A DNA stretch of 64,000 nucleotides from Promerops cafer (lineage: Eukaryota > Chordata > Aves > Passeriformes > Nectariniidae), in NCBI GenBank assembly GCA_013398275.1, contig VZSE01010902.1:27104-91103 (forward strand), written 5' to 3'. Below, piece after piece: positions 44,056-57,224 of this stretch. Under the pieces are notes generated by a model, which saw nothing but the letters and a program-made list of their open reading frames with translations, ran no database searches and had not been told where the DNA came from. The position numbers were made by a program, and so were the translations under genes. Each line of letters begins with the position of its first letter. The first letter of the stretch is position 1.

Positions 44056-47000
44056 CATTAATCCGGGTGTTAATTAGGGTAGCAGAGTGTTCCTTCATCT
44101 TTATCCAGCTGAGCCTGCAGGGATGGACAAACCCAGCACTTTTGGCTGCCCTCAGAGCCCTTTTTTAGGGTTACAAAGCAATCCTGACACCGAGTCCTCA
44201 GGACGCTCCCAACACTCCCAACTTTACCACCCCTGTAACCTCCAACAAGCCAAATCCCAATGAAATGGAAAAATAATCCAGCCTGGATAAGAAATTTTGG
44301 ACCTTTCTGATCTTGGAGTGCCTCAAACCCACTTTCTTCTTGTTTTTTTATTTTTCAGATAACCAAGGAAATCCTTTTTTCCAGCAAAAAACCCCATGAC
44401 TTTCTTCTTGTGTTCTCCTTTCAAATAACAAGGAAAACACTTCCTTCAAAGCCTCCCCGCTCCAAAACATGCTGTTCCTCGCCACAACAATGCTCTTTGG
44501 TGTTTTAAAAGTCAAATTTCTGTGAGTGACATGTTTTGAGACTCGGGTGACAGAAAGTGAATTTTCATAAAACTCACTTTGAAATGAAATTTCTGTTCAA
44601 CTCCCCCTGAAGCTTCCTGAATTCTGAACTTAATGAAGCAATGAACCCCAAAATAACATCTGGAAAATATGGGAAGCAACTGCCAGGACTGGAGGAGCTG
44701 GAACAATTACTCAGAGTATTTCATATCAATATTTCACAGGATTAAATACTGAGATTAATGAGTCTTTGTCTAGGAGAACGTTAATTGCAGCATTCACTGA
44801 AATGGGCAGTAACAGCATTTCTGTAACTCCACAAAGTCCAATGGAATTAGAAATGAATTGTCTGTAAGTCAAAATTAATAATTGTTGGAATGAGCACATG
44901 GGAAACACAAAGTGTGAGGAGGTTATTGAGCTTGAAAAGTAACGACAAACATCTTTCCCAGCATGAATCTCTCACAGCCTGACTCAGCCTGACTGGGGAG
45001 TTAATCTTTCTAAATTCCATTTTTAGCACAATGGGGTGTTGTGAAGTGTGTGTTTGGGTTGTTGTTTATTTTAATAAGATGGAATTGCTGACGACTCATC
45101 GTTTGTGTTTTGCCAAGTGGCAATTGGATAAATTCTGAAAACAATCGCTCTGTAAACAGCATTTTCTGTTGCTAGAGCTCCTGGTCACCACATCAGCCGG
45201 AATGAAAGCAACAGAGAGATGTTCAAGGAAAAGGAATTGAGGACGTTTTTGTACTCATTGTTTTCTCCCCTTTCCCACATTCCAGATTTTGTTTAAAACA
45301 CCACCAGGATTTGTCCTGAGCTGGGACTTTGGAGCTCATTCATTCCATGGGAACCTAACTCAGAGCACAACACCAAGCCCTAAAGGAGACACCTCTGCTT
45401 AAAACCTGAGAAATTGATCCCTTCCATCCCTAATGCATCTTCCCAATTTATTATCGATGGCAGGATCCCTTCTGGAGGGAATTCATTCCATCAAGAGGAG
45501 CAAAGTGCTGCATCACCACTTGTAACACAGAGAAAGCTGAAATTTGACCAAAACCTGGTGATGAATCCACCTTGTCCCACCCCATGGGTTCTGAACTTCC
45601 AGAGCCGCATTCCTGCCCCAAATCCCCTCTGGAGGTGTCATTGTGACATTGAACTCTGGGAGCTCCTTGATCCAAAGGTCAGCAAAGCTGCCTGAGAATT
45701 CCTCCCACACTGAGGCACTGCAGATTCTAATTATTATTTGGAGAGAGTGATATTCTCATTTTTCAGATGATGCAAGGAAATAAATCAGTCTGGTGCCTCT
45801 CCAGGGGGAAAAATTACCATAATTGAGCTGCTTTTGCAAATCCTGCTTTAATTGTCTTAAGTGGCTCATCCTGACTGGGAGCATCTGTGGATCTCATCTT
45901 CTAAACCACTCTGGTCCTTCTAGAAATGTCCAAACAAAAGCATTTTGTCTAAACCAACTCCTTCACTTGTGTGATCACAGGATTTTGCTGCAGTGGAGAT
46001 GTTCAGCATCCCACATTTCCCAAACCAGGGAGTGGGAGGAATCAGGATCTGTCTGTCCCCCTGCACAAGCCCTGAACTTCCCAACCCAAACTCTCCCTGG
46101 TGCCCAGGAGCAGGGAAATTGTGTTTTACTCTCCTGATTACCCTGGATGGGGGAATTGCACAATTAATTAAGGGAGAGGGCAAAGCAGATTTTCCACGGA
46201 TGTCCTGGGCACCAGCGGCACCCAGAACAATATTTAGTTAAAGGAATTTAACAAGGGCTAATGCATGATTAATGAGCCTGTGCTGGGATAGAGAAACAAT
46301 TTGTGGATCATGTAACAATCCCCTGTGAGGACACAGCCCCAGCTCACAGGACACCAACGGGTGACTCTGCTTTTCCTCCTCATCAGCAAAATCTGCTCCT
46401 GCAGCTCTGGCTCCTCATGCATTTTTAAAAGCTTCCGTCTTTCTCCTCCTTGCTCCACACGGCTCCGAAAATGCTTTCCAAATGCCATTCACACGTGCAT
46501 TAATTGAGTTCGTGTTGTGATTGTCAGTGCTTGCTCAGGTCTATAAAACCAGCAGGGTTTTTGTGGGCCCCAAACCAGCCCCTCTGGGCTCTGCTCTGCT
46601 CCCACCTCCCCGCACTGACCAGAGCAAAGAAGGAAAACAAGAAATTCCTGCTCTTTTTTCCAGGCTTAAAGACTTCCCTTTGTCTCTCTCTGAGATCATT
46701 CGCAGCCCTGAAGATCTTTAATTTCTTCTTCTAATTTATGGTAGTGGCTGCAAAAGCAGAAATGCACAAAACCACCGTTCAAATTCTACAACAGCTACAC
46801 TGACTTAAAAAATTCACTTTTCCCACCATATCCACGACAATCTCTTCTGTGGATAAGTGGGATCATTTCCTACAAGTCAGAAATATTTTGGTTAAGCCAA
46901 CCCAGGTCCTGAAGTGCAGCAGCTCCAAACTTCAGGAACTAAAAAGTGATAATTTTTTTGGAAATAACTTGTTTTCTCACCTCAGTTTAGGTATTTTCCC

Positions 47001-47763
47001 ACTTTTTGAATAACTGAGTGTGCTGCAAAGGAAAATCCAGCTTGACCTGGGCCTTCATGGGACCCAAAATTAAGCTCAGGTTGTTGGACTGAGCCACTTC
47101 TCAAAGCTGCAGCATTTCCCTCTGCTGGGAGAGTGACTCACACAAGAAAAGAACTCATTCCCCCAAGTCCTCTCTTCTTTTGGGCTGCTATGAAAGGTTT
47201 TTCTTTTTAATTAAAGAAAAAAGAGCAGTTTACAGCTGCCTTGCAAGATCACACAGCTCTCATGTCCTCACCTTTGATTTTTCCTTTTGCTCTTTGCCAG
47301 CCAGGAGAATATTCAGGATTAAGTTCCATCCCTTGTTGCTGACACACACTCCAGGCTTGAAAACACAAAATCAATCTCCAGCCCTGCTTAACCCTTCCTG
47401 AGGGCTTTGCAAAGTGTTGGACAGGTAATAATGAATTCTGCTTTATGGCAGGCTTGGATTGCCCAGGGAGGAGGGTAGAAAATTTAAAAAAATATAAAAA
47501 TAACAGGTTATTGAAGAGCACACTGCATTTAATAATGAGTTCTCCCAGTTTAGAAGAATTTATCAAGGATTTCCTTTTCTGCTGTTCATCTGATGTTCAA
47601 CCCAACCGGGACAGGATCAACGTCCCTCCAACACCAAATCCCAGCTGCTGGTACCCATGTCTGGGGACAGGAATCCTGAAAAACAGGGCCATCCCAGCCT
47701 GGCTTCCCGCTTGCTCATGAACAGGTGAGAGTGTGGTACTGCATTATTGATTGCTGGGGGGGT
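44056..47763. other. Intergenic, largest stretch without a named feature
   Basis: About 3.7 kb without recognisable repeats or exons, A/T-rich in 44400-45250. It may contain conserved non-coding elements, but none can be asserted from one sequence. Confidence 0.35.
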
Positions 47764-48038
47764 GGGCCAGCTGTGGGCCAGCTGTGGGTCAGCAGTGAGC
47801 CAGCTGTGGGGCAGCTGTGGGCCAGCTGTGAGCCAGCTGTGGGCCAGCTGCGGGCCAGCAGTGAGCCAGCTGCGGGCCAGCTGCGGGCCAGCTGCAGGTC
47901 AGCTGCGGGTCAGCAGTGAGCCAGCTGCGGGCCAGCAGTGAGCCAGCTGCGGGCTAGCTGCGGGCCAGCTGCAGGCCAGCTGTGCGTCAGCTGTGGGTCA
48001 GCTGCGGGTCAGCTGCGGGCCAGCTGCGGGCCAGCTGT
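47764..48038. repeat. 11-bp minisatellite, exactly 25 units
   Basis: The unit is gggccagctgt or gggccagctgc, with gagccagctg, gggtcagctg and cagcag variants, in strict 11-base phase over 275 bases. Twenty of the 25 units contain the palindromic E-box CAGCTG. It creates open frames on both strands that should be ignored. Confidence 0.96.
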
Positions 48039-48544
48039 GCTCTCCTCCTCGGCTGGGCTGGGCCAGTTTTGCTGCAGCAAGTGGGCCGCTCCTGCTGCAG
48101 GGCACTGGCTGCTCCACAGCCCCGAGTTCCTGGCCAGCTCCCAGGCTTGGCTGGGCAAAACTCAAGGCAGGAGCTGCTCCAGCATCAGCTGAAGGTGCAG
48201 GGGCAGAATCCAGTCCCAGCCTCTGTGATTTGGGAAGAGAATAGGACTCAAATTGCTCCTTCACCAGTTTGTTACAGATTTTCTCTTGGTCAGGCTCTTG
48301 TCCCTCACAAACCACAGCAAAAGAGCCTGAGATGGACACATCCTGAAATAAAGTCATTAGGCACAGCTTATCTTTAGGCAAATGAGGAGTCCCAATGCAA
48401 TGGATTGACCTAAATCTGTGACTTCTGCACAATGATCTCGTTTCCATTGTCATCATTCATTATTGCATGTACTGCAGTTGAAATTCCCAACGGAACAATG
48501 AGCTCCTGGTGGGTTCTGTCTGCATCATCACTGGAGAATCCATG

Positions 48545-48632
48545 GACACCCCATCCCTGAGAGTGTCCAAGGCCAGGCTGGACAGGGCTTGGAGCACTCT
48601 GGGACAGTGGGAGGTGTCCCTGCACACACAGT
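48545..48632 (+). mobile_element. CR1 fragment lacking its terminus
   Basis: It reads gagtgtccaaggccaggctg, gagcactctgggacagtggg and aggtgtccctgcacaca. Forward and short. Confidence 0.7.
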
Positions 48633-50025
48633 TCCTGCTGAGAGGAGATTTTCCACTGGCTTTTGCCTCAGTTTGCTGCAGCAGTGTTTCCTAATGAAGT
48701 AGAAGACCTGACTTCATTCATTTTTTTAAGCTGATGCCTCAGTTCCAGCAGGGCTCTGGTACCACAAAAAACTTCCATTTGTGTATGAGGAATACCCAGT
48801 TAAAAATGAGATTTTTCTGTCTCCGGTGAAGAGATCACTTCTTAAATCACAGCCTGATTCAATAAACAGAGGTTCTGTGATGGGCCCCTCCAGGCTGGGA
48901 ACAAAATTCCATCCCCTGTGCCCTCCCTTGTGACACTTTTGCACCATTCCACATCCTCAGCACAGAATTGTACCCCAGAACTTATCCAACATCACATGGA
49001 GGTGTGATACTGTTAGGAAAAAAAAAAAACTTATTTTTGGTGAAAAGCTAGCAGAAAAATTACTGTGAGAAACAGGAAAACCCCAAAACCTTCCCACAGA
49101 TATAATTACAGTTTTGCATGAGGATGAAAACCCATTTCCCAATTCCCTTAAACATTTCCAGAGTTCCCTTAAAGTCTTTGATAGCAGAGTTTAAGGCAAA
49201 AACTGTCAAGTGAAAAAAATAATTTAACACAGGGAGCAAATTTCTGTCTTTCCTGCTAATAAGGAATATAAGCAATAAATGCAATTTGTGAGATCAATGT
49301 AAACACGAAGAGTCAGTGAGAAAAGACTTTTAAAGGTCTTCAGTCACTTGGTACTGGTTTTTACTCCCTTGGAATGCTCTTACAGAATCTCAAACAGGCT
49401 GGAGGTTGGTCCTTGATGAGGATTAAGTAAATGATTATGTATTTCCCAAGGCAAAACTATCCCCATGGCACTTGCTGGGTTATATTTTATATTTAAGCAG
49501 GTAAAGTTGTGTAAAACAACCTGGAATGAGCTGCAGAGATCAACTCTCCCTGGTTGCCATCAAACCCTTTGAAAGTCGATTTTCAAAGACGCACAGAGAG
49601 TTGGAACATTTCCCCTGAAAGCACAAGAAGTCGGGCAGAGGGAGAAAAAGGAATTCAGTTCTTAGAGGTGCAAACACTGCCATGGGAGGGCAGAGCACCA
49701 AAGGCCACCTGAGCAGAGCAGCCTTGAAAAACCCCTCTGTAGCCACAGGAGGAGGGGAGTTTAAAGGGAAAGAATCCTGAAAACTCCCCTCAAAACGGGT
49801 GGGAAAACCTGAATTTACTGAAGGCAACAGAGCCAGGGAAGGAAGGGGCTCCTCCCCTGTAACCTGCAAGATTTGGCCACTGGAGACAGCCCAGACACAG
49901 CCTGGGGTGCTGGAAAATCCCACCAGGGCCCAAAAGAGGGATCAGGTCAGAGCAAATATTCCAGAATTTCAAGAAATTTCATTGCATTAAGTTGTGTTCA
50001 GCAGTGTAGCATTAAATAGTGACAG
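48633..50025. other. Intergenic, no feature recognised
   Basis: No supported feature. Confidence 0.4.
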
Positions 50026-50254
50026 GAAGAGGGGAAATGGCTTTAATGGGTTAGATGGGATACTGGGGAGGAATTCCCAGTATGAGGGTGGGGAGGGATG
50101 GAATTCCCAGAGGAGCTGTGGCTGCTCCATCCCTGGAAGTGTCCAAGGCCAGGTTGGAGCACCCTGGGATAGTGGAAGGTGTCCCTGCCCATGGCAGGGG
50201 TGGAAAAGATGATTTTTAGGTCCTTTCCAACCCAAACCATTCCCAGATTCCAGG
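50026..50254 (+). mobile_element. CR1 LINE 3' fragment
   Basis: It reads agatgggatactggggagga, ggatggaattcccagaggag, ccatggcaggggtggaaaag and cctttccaacccaaaccatt. Forward, with small internal deletions. Confidence 0.87.
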
Positions 50255-52841
50255 AATGTTCATTCCCAATTGTAAACTGCCAGGGGATGGGCAGCAGGTC
50301 CCTCCCAGCCCACCCCGTCCCACAATTTAACCAGCAAGGAAAGGTTTCCATTTCACTTCTGGGCATGGAATTCTCCACCACACAATCCCCTAATGTATCC
50401 ATGACAGTTTTTCCATGATTTTTAAGGAATCTGCTCTGTTTCCCAGCAAACAAGGCCGTTTTGATGGTTAACAGGTATTGTTTTGTCAGCTCTCAAACGG
50501 GGCTGAGATTTCAGCTGGGCAAAACTCCAAGTGCTGAAGCTTCCAGGCAAAGCCAGCATTCAGCAGAGTGAGGAAAATCTCCCAGAATCCTGAACTTCAC
50601 TACTTTTTAATACTAAATTGTTGTATTTAAGGCTTCTTTTGTAAGATAATCTCTCAAGTCTGTGTTCTTCCCCCCAAATCCATGACAAAATCCCGAACTC
50701 TGCTCGCTCTGTGCAGAGCTGGAGCAGCAGATGGGGGAGCAGGAGGCTGGAATTGCCATTGGAAGCTGTAAAGTCACATTTATTTTCAGCTGACTCCGAC
50801 CTTTCTGCAATTAAACCTCCCTTTTTTGCTGGTTTTAATACTCGGTGGCTGAGCTTTTATTATCAATAATGCAAAAGGTGTGAGGAAAGCAGGAGCTGGC
50901 CAAGAGCTGATGGAAGAAATCTGAAGATTTGCTGCACCCCTGACACTCACACATCACCTTTTACAAACATTTTGTGGTCTTAGGTCAAAAAAAGAGATAT
51001 AAAAGGTGGTTCTCAAGTATTTTTCAGTCAGAAGAGGATGGAAGCTGGACAAAGCAAGCCCTAAACTGGGAATAATTGGAATAATAGAACTGTTAATGTT
51101 CTAAAAAAGATTTAAAATCATCATTTCAACACAATAAGCACAAAAAAACAAAGTGGAGAGGACTGGAATTTCACTCAGCATCATTCCCAAATCCTGCCCC
51201 TTAAAATGCTGGGAACAGCTCTTTGCCCAGATCCCTTCTGGGATAACTTTTGCTGTTACATTCAAATCCCATCTTGCTCCAGGATGACTTTACAACAAGC
51301 TCCTGGACAAACTACAGTTTTTTATTCCTGCACAAACACAGCATTTTCGTTTTTGCTGGGTAGTTAAAGAAGAACCAAACCCACAAAATCATCCCCCGAG
51401 TGCAGCACCCCGACCCCAAATTCCCTCCCGTGGTGAATGAAATTCCATCCAGCTCCACATCAAATATTCCCAGAGCGTTCCAGGACCCTCCTGGGAGTGC
51501 TGGGTAGGGAAAGCAGCTCGGGAAGTGCTGATAAAAGCCTTGGACATCACTGTCCCCTGTCTCTGAAGGTCGCTGTCACTCAGGGACAAAGCTGCTGTTC
51601 CCATTAACTAAATTCCCTTCCCTGGGCCAGATGATTGCAGATTATCTCCTTCCAAAGTGCAGAATTTGGCTTCGTTTCCGCTTCCTTCAGCTTTTTAATC
51701 TCCCAGAGGAATTTTTTCATGGCTCCCCCTTGAAAGTGTGCAAATAAACTCCAAAAAAAGTGACAAAACTCCCGTGAAATTCTCTCCCGTCCCAGTAAGA
51801 AATGTTTCACTGGTGCCAGTTTGCCTCAGCTGAGAGATCTTTGCCAGTCACTGTTTCCACCCTCAGGAAATCCCTGATCCTGGGTTTCCTATTAAAAGAA
51901 AATAGCATACTACAAAGAAAATAGAACAATATTTACAATTGTTACTTTTTATCTGAAATCTCTGGAATTCAGCTGGGGAAGGAGATTTCTCCCAATTTGC
52001 AGCATTTTCTCAAGGAAACAACAGACTGGGACAAACCCATTGCTAGAAATAATGATTTGGAATTCCTTCAAGAGCTCCTTTTCTGTAAAAACAAATAAAA
52101 ACTCAGTGTAAAGACATGACTGAAAACCTCTGAGAGAGTTCTAAAGGCTGGCACAAGAATTCCAGTTTAACCAACCATCCCTTTGATTATCAGCTCTTCC
52201 TTTACCAATAACAGCAATGCTGAATTGGTGTTTTTAGAGCTCAAACCCCGTTGATGAACTCCTCACACCTCCAAATTCACCACCGAGTTTTTCAGTTCTG
52301 CATCCCCATGGCTGGGAATAAATTCAGGATAAGCACACGAAGAGGTTTGGATGTCAAACACGCGCTGAGGGGGTTGTACCAGCCGTAAAAGTGCATTTGG
52401 GGGGTTGATATTAAAAAACAACAAAAGGAAAATCATTAATGATAGGTTGAAGGGCAGCATCACAGGGGAGGGAGCTGGAATATATTTATGGGGATAAAGG
52501 GAAATAGAGGCTTTTTCTGTTTATTCTAAGGGAAGCAAAGCAACAGAACAGGACAAAGGGCAAGAATCTTCTTGAAGCAGCACAATGCAAATCTCCAGGA
52601 TAATATCCTGCTGCAATTCCAGGGCATCTGTGGGGGAAGGAGAGCGTGGAAGTGCTGCAGGAACCACAGCCCCTGCCAGAGCTGGGGCTGAACTCCCTGG
52701 CAGAGCCCAGAGGGGCAAGGACACGTGTGGGGCTGAGGAGATCAGTCCTGGGGCTGGTACCCTGCCAAGCAGCCCCTGTTTGTCAGCCAGGTGAGCTCAG
52801 GCACAGCAGAGCCCTGGGCAGCCCCACAGAGCCCCCCTGAA
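50255..52841. other. Intergenic, no feature recognised
   Basis: No gene or tandem repeat recognised over about 2.6 kb. Confidence 0.4.
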
Positions 52842-52968
52842 GCCCTTTTCCATCACCTGAACCCCCTTTCCAGCATCTGCATCCCTTTTCCATCACCTCC
52901 ACCCCTTTCCCAGCACCTGAACCCTTTTCCCAGCACCTGCACCCCTTTCACAGCTCCTCTACCCCTGT
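52842..52968. repeat. About 20-21-bp pyrimidine-rich tandem repeat, six units
   Basis: The repeated pattern is cccttttccatcacctgaac with variants ccagcacctgcaccc and cagctcctctacccc. The units are imperfect. Confidence 0.8.
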
Positions 52969-53349
52969 TGGTGGCTCCAGGCCCCTGCTCACCCGGCTCG
53001 GGCTGAGCAGGATTGAGACAGTGCCATCTACTGCCACCAGCTCAGCTCTCCCTGCAGCTAAAGGGACAAACTGAAATCAAACTGAGACCGGGAGAGTCCC
53101 AGGGCAGAACAGATGGGGCTGGGGGGGCTCCAGCAGTGGAGGAGCCAGCTCAGCACAGAGGGACAGCATTCCATAACTCCAATAAAACTGAGTGAAGAGT
53201 GGAGCAAAAGTAATTTTTGTGGTAGGGAGGCTGAGAAACAGAAATAAGTGGAATGCTGGTTTGTGCCAGGAGGAATCTGGATTCCCCAAATCCAGCTGAT
53301 TTGGGGGTTCTTTTCTTGCCCAGGTAAAGGACAAAAGCCAGGTGGGAGC

Positions 53350-53668
53350 AGCACAAGGGGCTCAGAAAGAAAAAGGATGGAGAGAGACTTTGGACAAGGG
53401 GTGGAGGGCCAGGACACAGGGAATGGCTTCCCATTGCCAGAGGGCAGGGTTAGGTGGGATACTGGCACGGAATTGTTCCCTGTGAGGGTGGGGAGGGGCT
53501 GGGATGGAATTCCCAGAGCAGCTGTGGCTGCCCCTGGATCTCTGGAAGTGTCCAAGGCCAGGCTGGAGCAGCCTGGGACCGTGGGAGGTGTCCCTGCCCA
53601 TGGCAGGGGTGGCACTGGGTGGGCTTTAACGTCCCTTCCAACCCAACCATTCCAGGATTCTGTGAAAC
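53350..53668 (+). mobile_element. CR1 LINE 3' fragment
   Basis: It runs from gagagactttggacaagggg through gggatggaattcccagagca and cccatggcaggggtggcact to accattccaggattctgtg. Forward, 3'-complete. Confidence 0.92.
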
Positions 53669-53837
53669 TCGGAAAGCAGAAGCCAAACCAGTCCCAGGTC
53701 CCAGGGCTGCCCAGATCACCCATCCTCAGCAAACTGAGCCTCCCACAGCGATGGAGAGAGAGAAATGAGCTGTGCCTGAACCAGGGTGACCCATTTGGGA
53801 TCCACATCCAGGCACTGATGCATCTCCAAAAGCCTGA

Positions 53838-53965
53838 ACATGGAATATGGAATGGGTTGGATTGGGAAGGATCTTAAATCCCATCCAGTGCCACCCCTGC
53901 CATGGGCAGGGACACCTCCACTGTCCCAGGGTGCTCCAAGCCCACCCAGCCTGGCTTTAACATGT
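53838..53965 (-). mobile_element. CR1 LINE 3' fragment
   Basis: It reads atggaatgggttggattggg, atcccatccagtgccacccc and ggtgctccaagcccacccag. Reverse strand, close to the preceding forward copy and so forming a head-to-head 3' end pair. Confidence 0.85.
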
Positions 53966-54361
53966 GACAGACATTTGAGATTAATTAATGCATCCAAGGC
54001 CAAGTTCCCAAAGGTTTTATCCGTAGTTTTTAGGATGCCACAAGTAAACCAGCAGATGCCAGAGCCAGGTTCTGTGCAAACAGCCCCTGACAGACACTTC
54101 ACAGCTGCCTGTGCCAGTTTGGTGCTTGAAGGGCAGACAAAGCTCTGCATCATCCCCCTCTGTCTGGGCCCTCACTTCACCTCCTGCGCTCCCACTCAGG
54201 GACAGAGCAGAGGAGCGCTTCAGTCACGACCCATTGAGCAGCAGAGCCCTGATGAGCCGTGTCCCCAGAAATGGCCCTCCTGGCCCCAAATGAACCCGTC
54301 CAGCTCGGAGGGGACGGCGGGCCAGGTATGAACGGCTCTGCTCACATTCCTGCTACAGCTG

Positions 54362-54601
54362 CTCCCTGTGCTGCTCCTCAGCATCCAGCCAGGGCCAGAG
54401 GATTCTCTGCTCCCTGTGCTGCTCCTCAGCATCCAGCCAGGGCCAGAGGATTCTCTGCTCCCTGTGCTGCTCCTCAGCATCCAGCCAGGGCCAGAGGATT
54501 CTCTGCTCCCTGTGCTGCTCCTCAGCATCCAGCCAGGGCCAGAGGATTCTCTGCTCCCTGTGCTGCTCCTCAGCATCCAGCCAGGGCCAGAGGATTCTCT
54601 G
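54362..54601. repeat. 48-bp tandem repeat, five apparently identical units
   Basis: Each unit runs ctccctgtgctgctcctcag, catccagccagggccagagg, attctctg. All five copies appear base-identical. Since 48 is divisible by 3, several frames read through and give 16-residue repeats without meaning. Confidence 0.96.
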
Positions 54602-56406
54602 CTGTCAGCCCCAAAAATGAGCTGCAAAATGCCCAGCAAAGGCTCTGAGCAAAGGGCCCCAATTCCTGCCTCATTCCTGACAGCCCAGGAAAACAGGATT
54701 AGCTGTTCTCTAAGATTCCACACCAGCAGCACATCCAACACCCTTCACTTCACCTCACATCCACATCTTCCACTCTTTCTCCAAGAGAGAAAAAGCAGGG
54801 TTAAGGCTGGCAGAGCTTTGAGAAGCCTGACTGGGAACTGGCTTTAATTCTGGCTATTGATTTGTGCATTAATGTGCCATTATCCCCACAATCTATGGCA
54901 GCTGAAACCCAGACAATGTTCAAATTTATTGCTGCCTCTCTTTTTTTTTCCTCTTGTTAAATCACTTTTATTGTTTCTTCCATCTCCAGAGATGTCTCAT
55001 GAACAACCTTCAATCAGACATTAAGGCTTCCAGTCAGGAAAAATGTTAAGCGTGCAAAAAGCACATTTTTAAATACATCATACCCATATACATCTTCATA
55101 ATCTTAAAGGGTTTTGTTCTTCAGGGTCCTTTACCATTAATTCTAGTTTGGCTTTGAGATGCTCAGGAATTGGGAAGATCAAGGAGCTGCAGCTGGAAGG
55201 AAACCATGGGATGTTTTCATGGGAATGGCTTTTTTCTAAAGTGGCATTTTTTGAAATATCACTGTCATTGTTGGTCACCAGCAACACACAAGAAAAATTT
55301 AAAAAAATAATAAAAAATTAAAAACATATAAATAATACATTAAAATGAAAATAATATAAAATATAAAGAATTAAAATCCAAAAAGGAAATTTCAAATGCT
55401 CCAAGCGAAGTATCTTCATCAGGAGTGATTTACACCCCTTTGGGATATTCCCCCTTCTATAAATCCAGATTATCTGTAATATTTTCCAAGTCACCTTTGA
55501 CATTGAAAATAGCACTTGGAAACCTGCAGAAAACCCAAACCCCATTAAATTAACCCAATTTATTCCAGATTCATCCACCTGCAACTCACCCAGCCTTGAG
55601 CACAGGGAGATGACATTGGTCAGGGTTTTGGGGCTCTTCCAGCCTCCTGTAGGATTTGGGTTGGTCCTTTTTAATTAAACTTCCTTTACACTAAATGTAG
55701 TGATTTTTTGTAAAACTCTGAGTTTTGGAAGCCACAGAGGGGGATTGGGACTCTCAGGGAAGATTTTGCTTCTCCAGTTTGTGTTGAAAAGCAAAAGCTT
55801 TCAATAAACCTCAGGATTTCACACATGAAGTTAAATCTATCAACAGTTATTTCACTGAGTTTTAAATCCAAATTGTAAATACCAAACCACAGAGGCAGCT
55901 CATCACTACAGCCTTTGCTGATAAATCTTACTGCCCTTATCCTTTTTGGCCTGTAAAGTCCAGGATTCTGCCTTGATTTCCTTACCTAGACTTGAAAAGC
56001 TTTTAGGAACAGCCCTAAAATTGTCCATTTATTCAGAGAAATGAACCCAAAGAGGGCACAGGATGGGAAGAGACAACACCTGCTAAACCCTTCCTGCAAT
56101 TCCTGCACCTTGATGGGGATTTGACCACAGCCATGTTGCCTCTGATGAAAAAAAAAATCTGTCCAAAACCCTCAAATACTGGTGTAGACAAAAGATTTCT
56201 CCCTTTATACATCCTAGAGTTCATTATCATCCCTTGTTTTTATCTCTTTTTTATTCTGCACTACAAAATAACCAGACTCATGAAAGGCCAAGGCAAATGA
56301 TAAACTGTGAACATTTATAAAAGAGGAATCTTACAAAACCCAGGAAATCTGGCAGGAAATCTTCCATGACCCTGGAAGATCAAGCCTATACCTGCCCATA
56401 CGCACT
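54602..56406. other. Intergenic, with an A/T-rich tract at 55296-55385
   Basis: The A/T-rich tract consists of aataat/aaatat runs. No gene recognised in the rest. Confidence 0.45.
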
Positions 56407-56613
56407 GAGGTTTCTGGGCTTAAAAAATCTTAAAAACCATTGAGTTTTCTGGACTTAAAAGTCTAAAAATGATTGAGCTTTATAGGCTTAAAAAAATCCT
56501 ACAAATAATGGAATTTTCTGAATTTAAAAATCTTATAAATAATTGAGTTTTCTAGGCTTAAAAATCTTACACATAATTGTTTTCTGGCCTTAAAAATCTT
56601 TTCAAAACCTTCT
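56407..56613. repeat. 34-37-bp A/T-rich degenerate tandem repeat, six units
   Basis: The unit pattern is tgagttttctaggcttaaaa followed by atcttacaaataat. The units are diverged from each other, so this is an old array. Confidence 0.85.
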
Positions 56614-57224
56614 ACATTTGAACAGTCTCCTCAGATCTGTTGTAATTTGAATTTACCTCAGCACAGAAAGCTTTTTGGGTTTAGGAGTGCATCCTTTGGT
56701 TTTCCTGGAGCAGCAATCCAAGGGTTACAGGGAATGCAGCACCTGAGGCTGCATCTCTGCACAGGCCACGGGGATTGTGCCAAATGAGAAAAAGGCTGCA
56801 CAAACTCCTGATGCATTGCAGATAAAATGTACATCAGGAGAGCCTGGGCTGGCACGAGCTGGAGCAGAGTTCTGCCTCCAGGGTGGGAACACACATGTCC
56901 CTCCTCCTTTCCTTAACCTACGTAAAGCCTGTAAGAAAAAATACTAAAAATTTGCTTTAAAAAGTGCATGAATTCAATTTTCCTGTAGTAATTCACAAAT
57001 CTCAGGGAGTTTTGGCTGTTCTACCCAGCTTTGCTTTCACATTAATGTAAATAATCCATATTTAGAAGTGATAGAATCATTTAATTAGGCAGCACTGCTG
57101 TGTCATTACATTAATTGTTCATTTTGCCATTGAAACAGCAGCTAGTTGTGCACCATAATTTAATTGTGTGCTGGAATTCCATGATTTCACCTCAGGAAAA
57201 AGCAGGAAATCATTGCAAGGGAAA

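Noticed and set aside
47725..48377. Open frames with repeated QL(R/W)ASC peptides
   Set aside because: Product of the 11-bp array, which shifts frame every unit; the same motif occurs in all three frames, the mark of a DNA repeat and not of a protein.
53058..53807. 249-codon minus-strand open frame
   Set aside because: It runs antisense through a CR1 3' non-coding region; the same peptide words appear at other CR1 copies. It is not a CR1 coding region.
54220..54847. Open frames over the 48-bp repeat resembling a 16-residue repeat protein
   Set aside because: Several frames on both strands are equally open; no splice or start signals.
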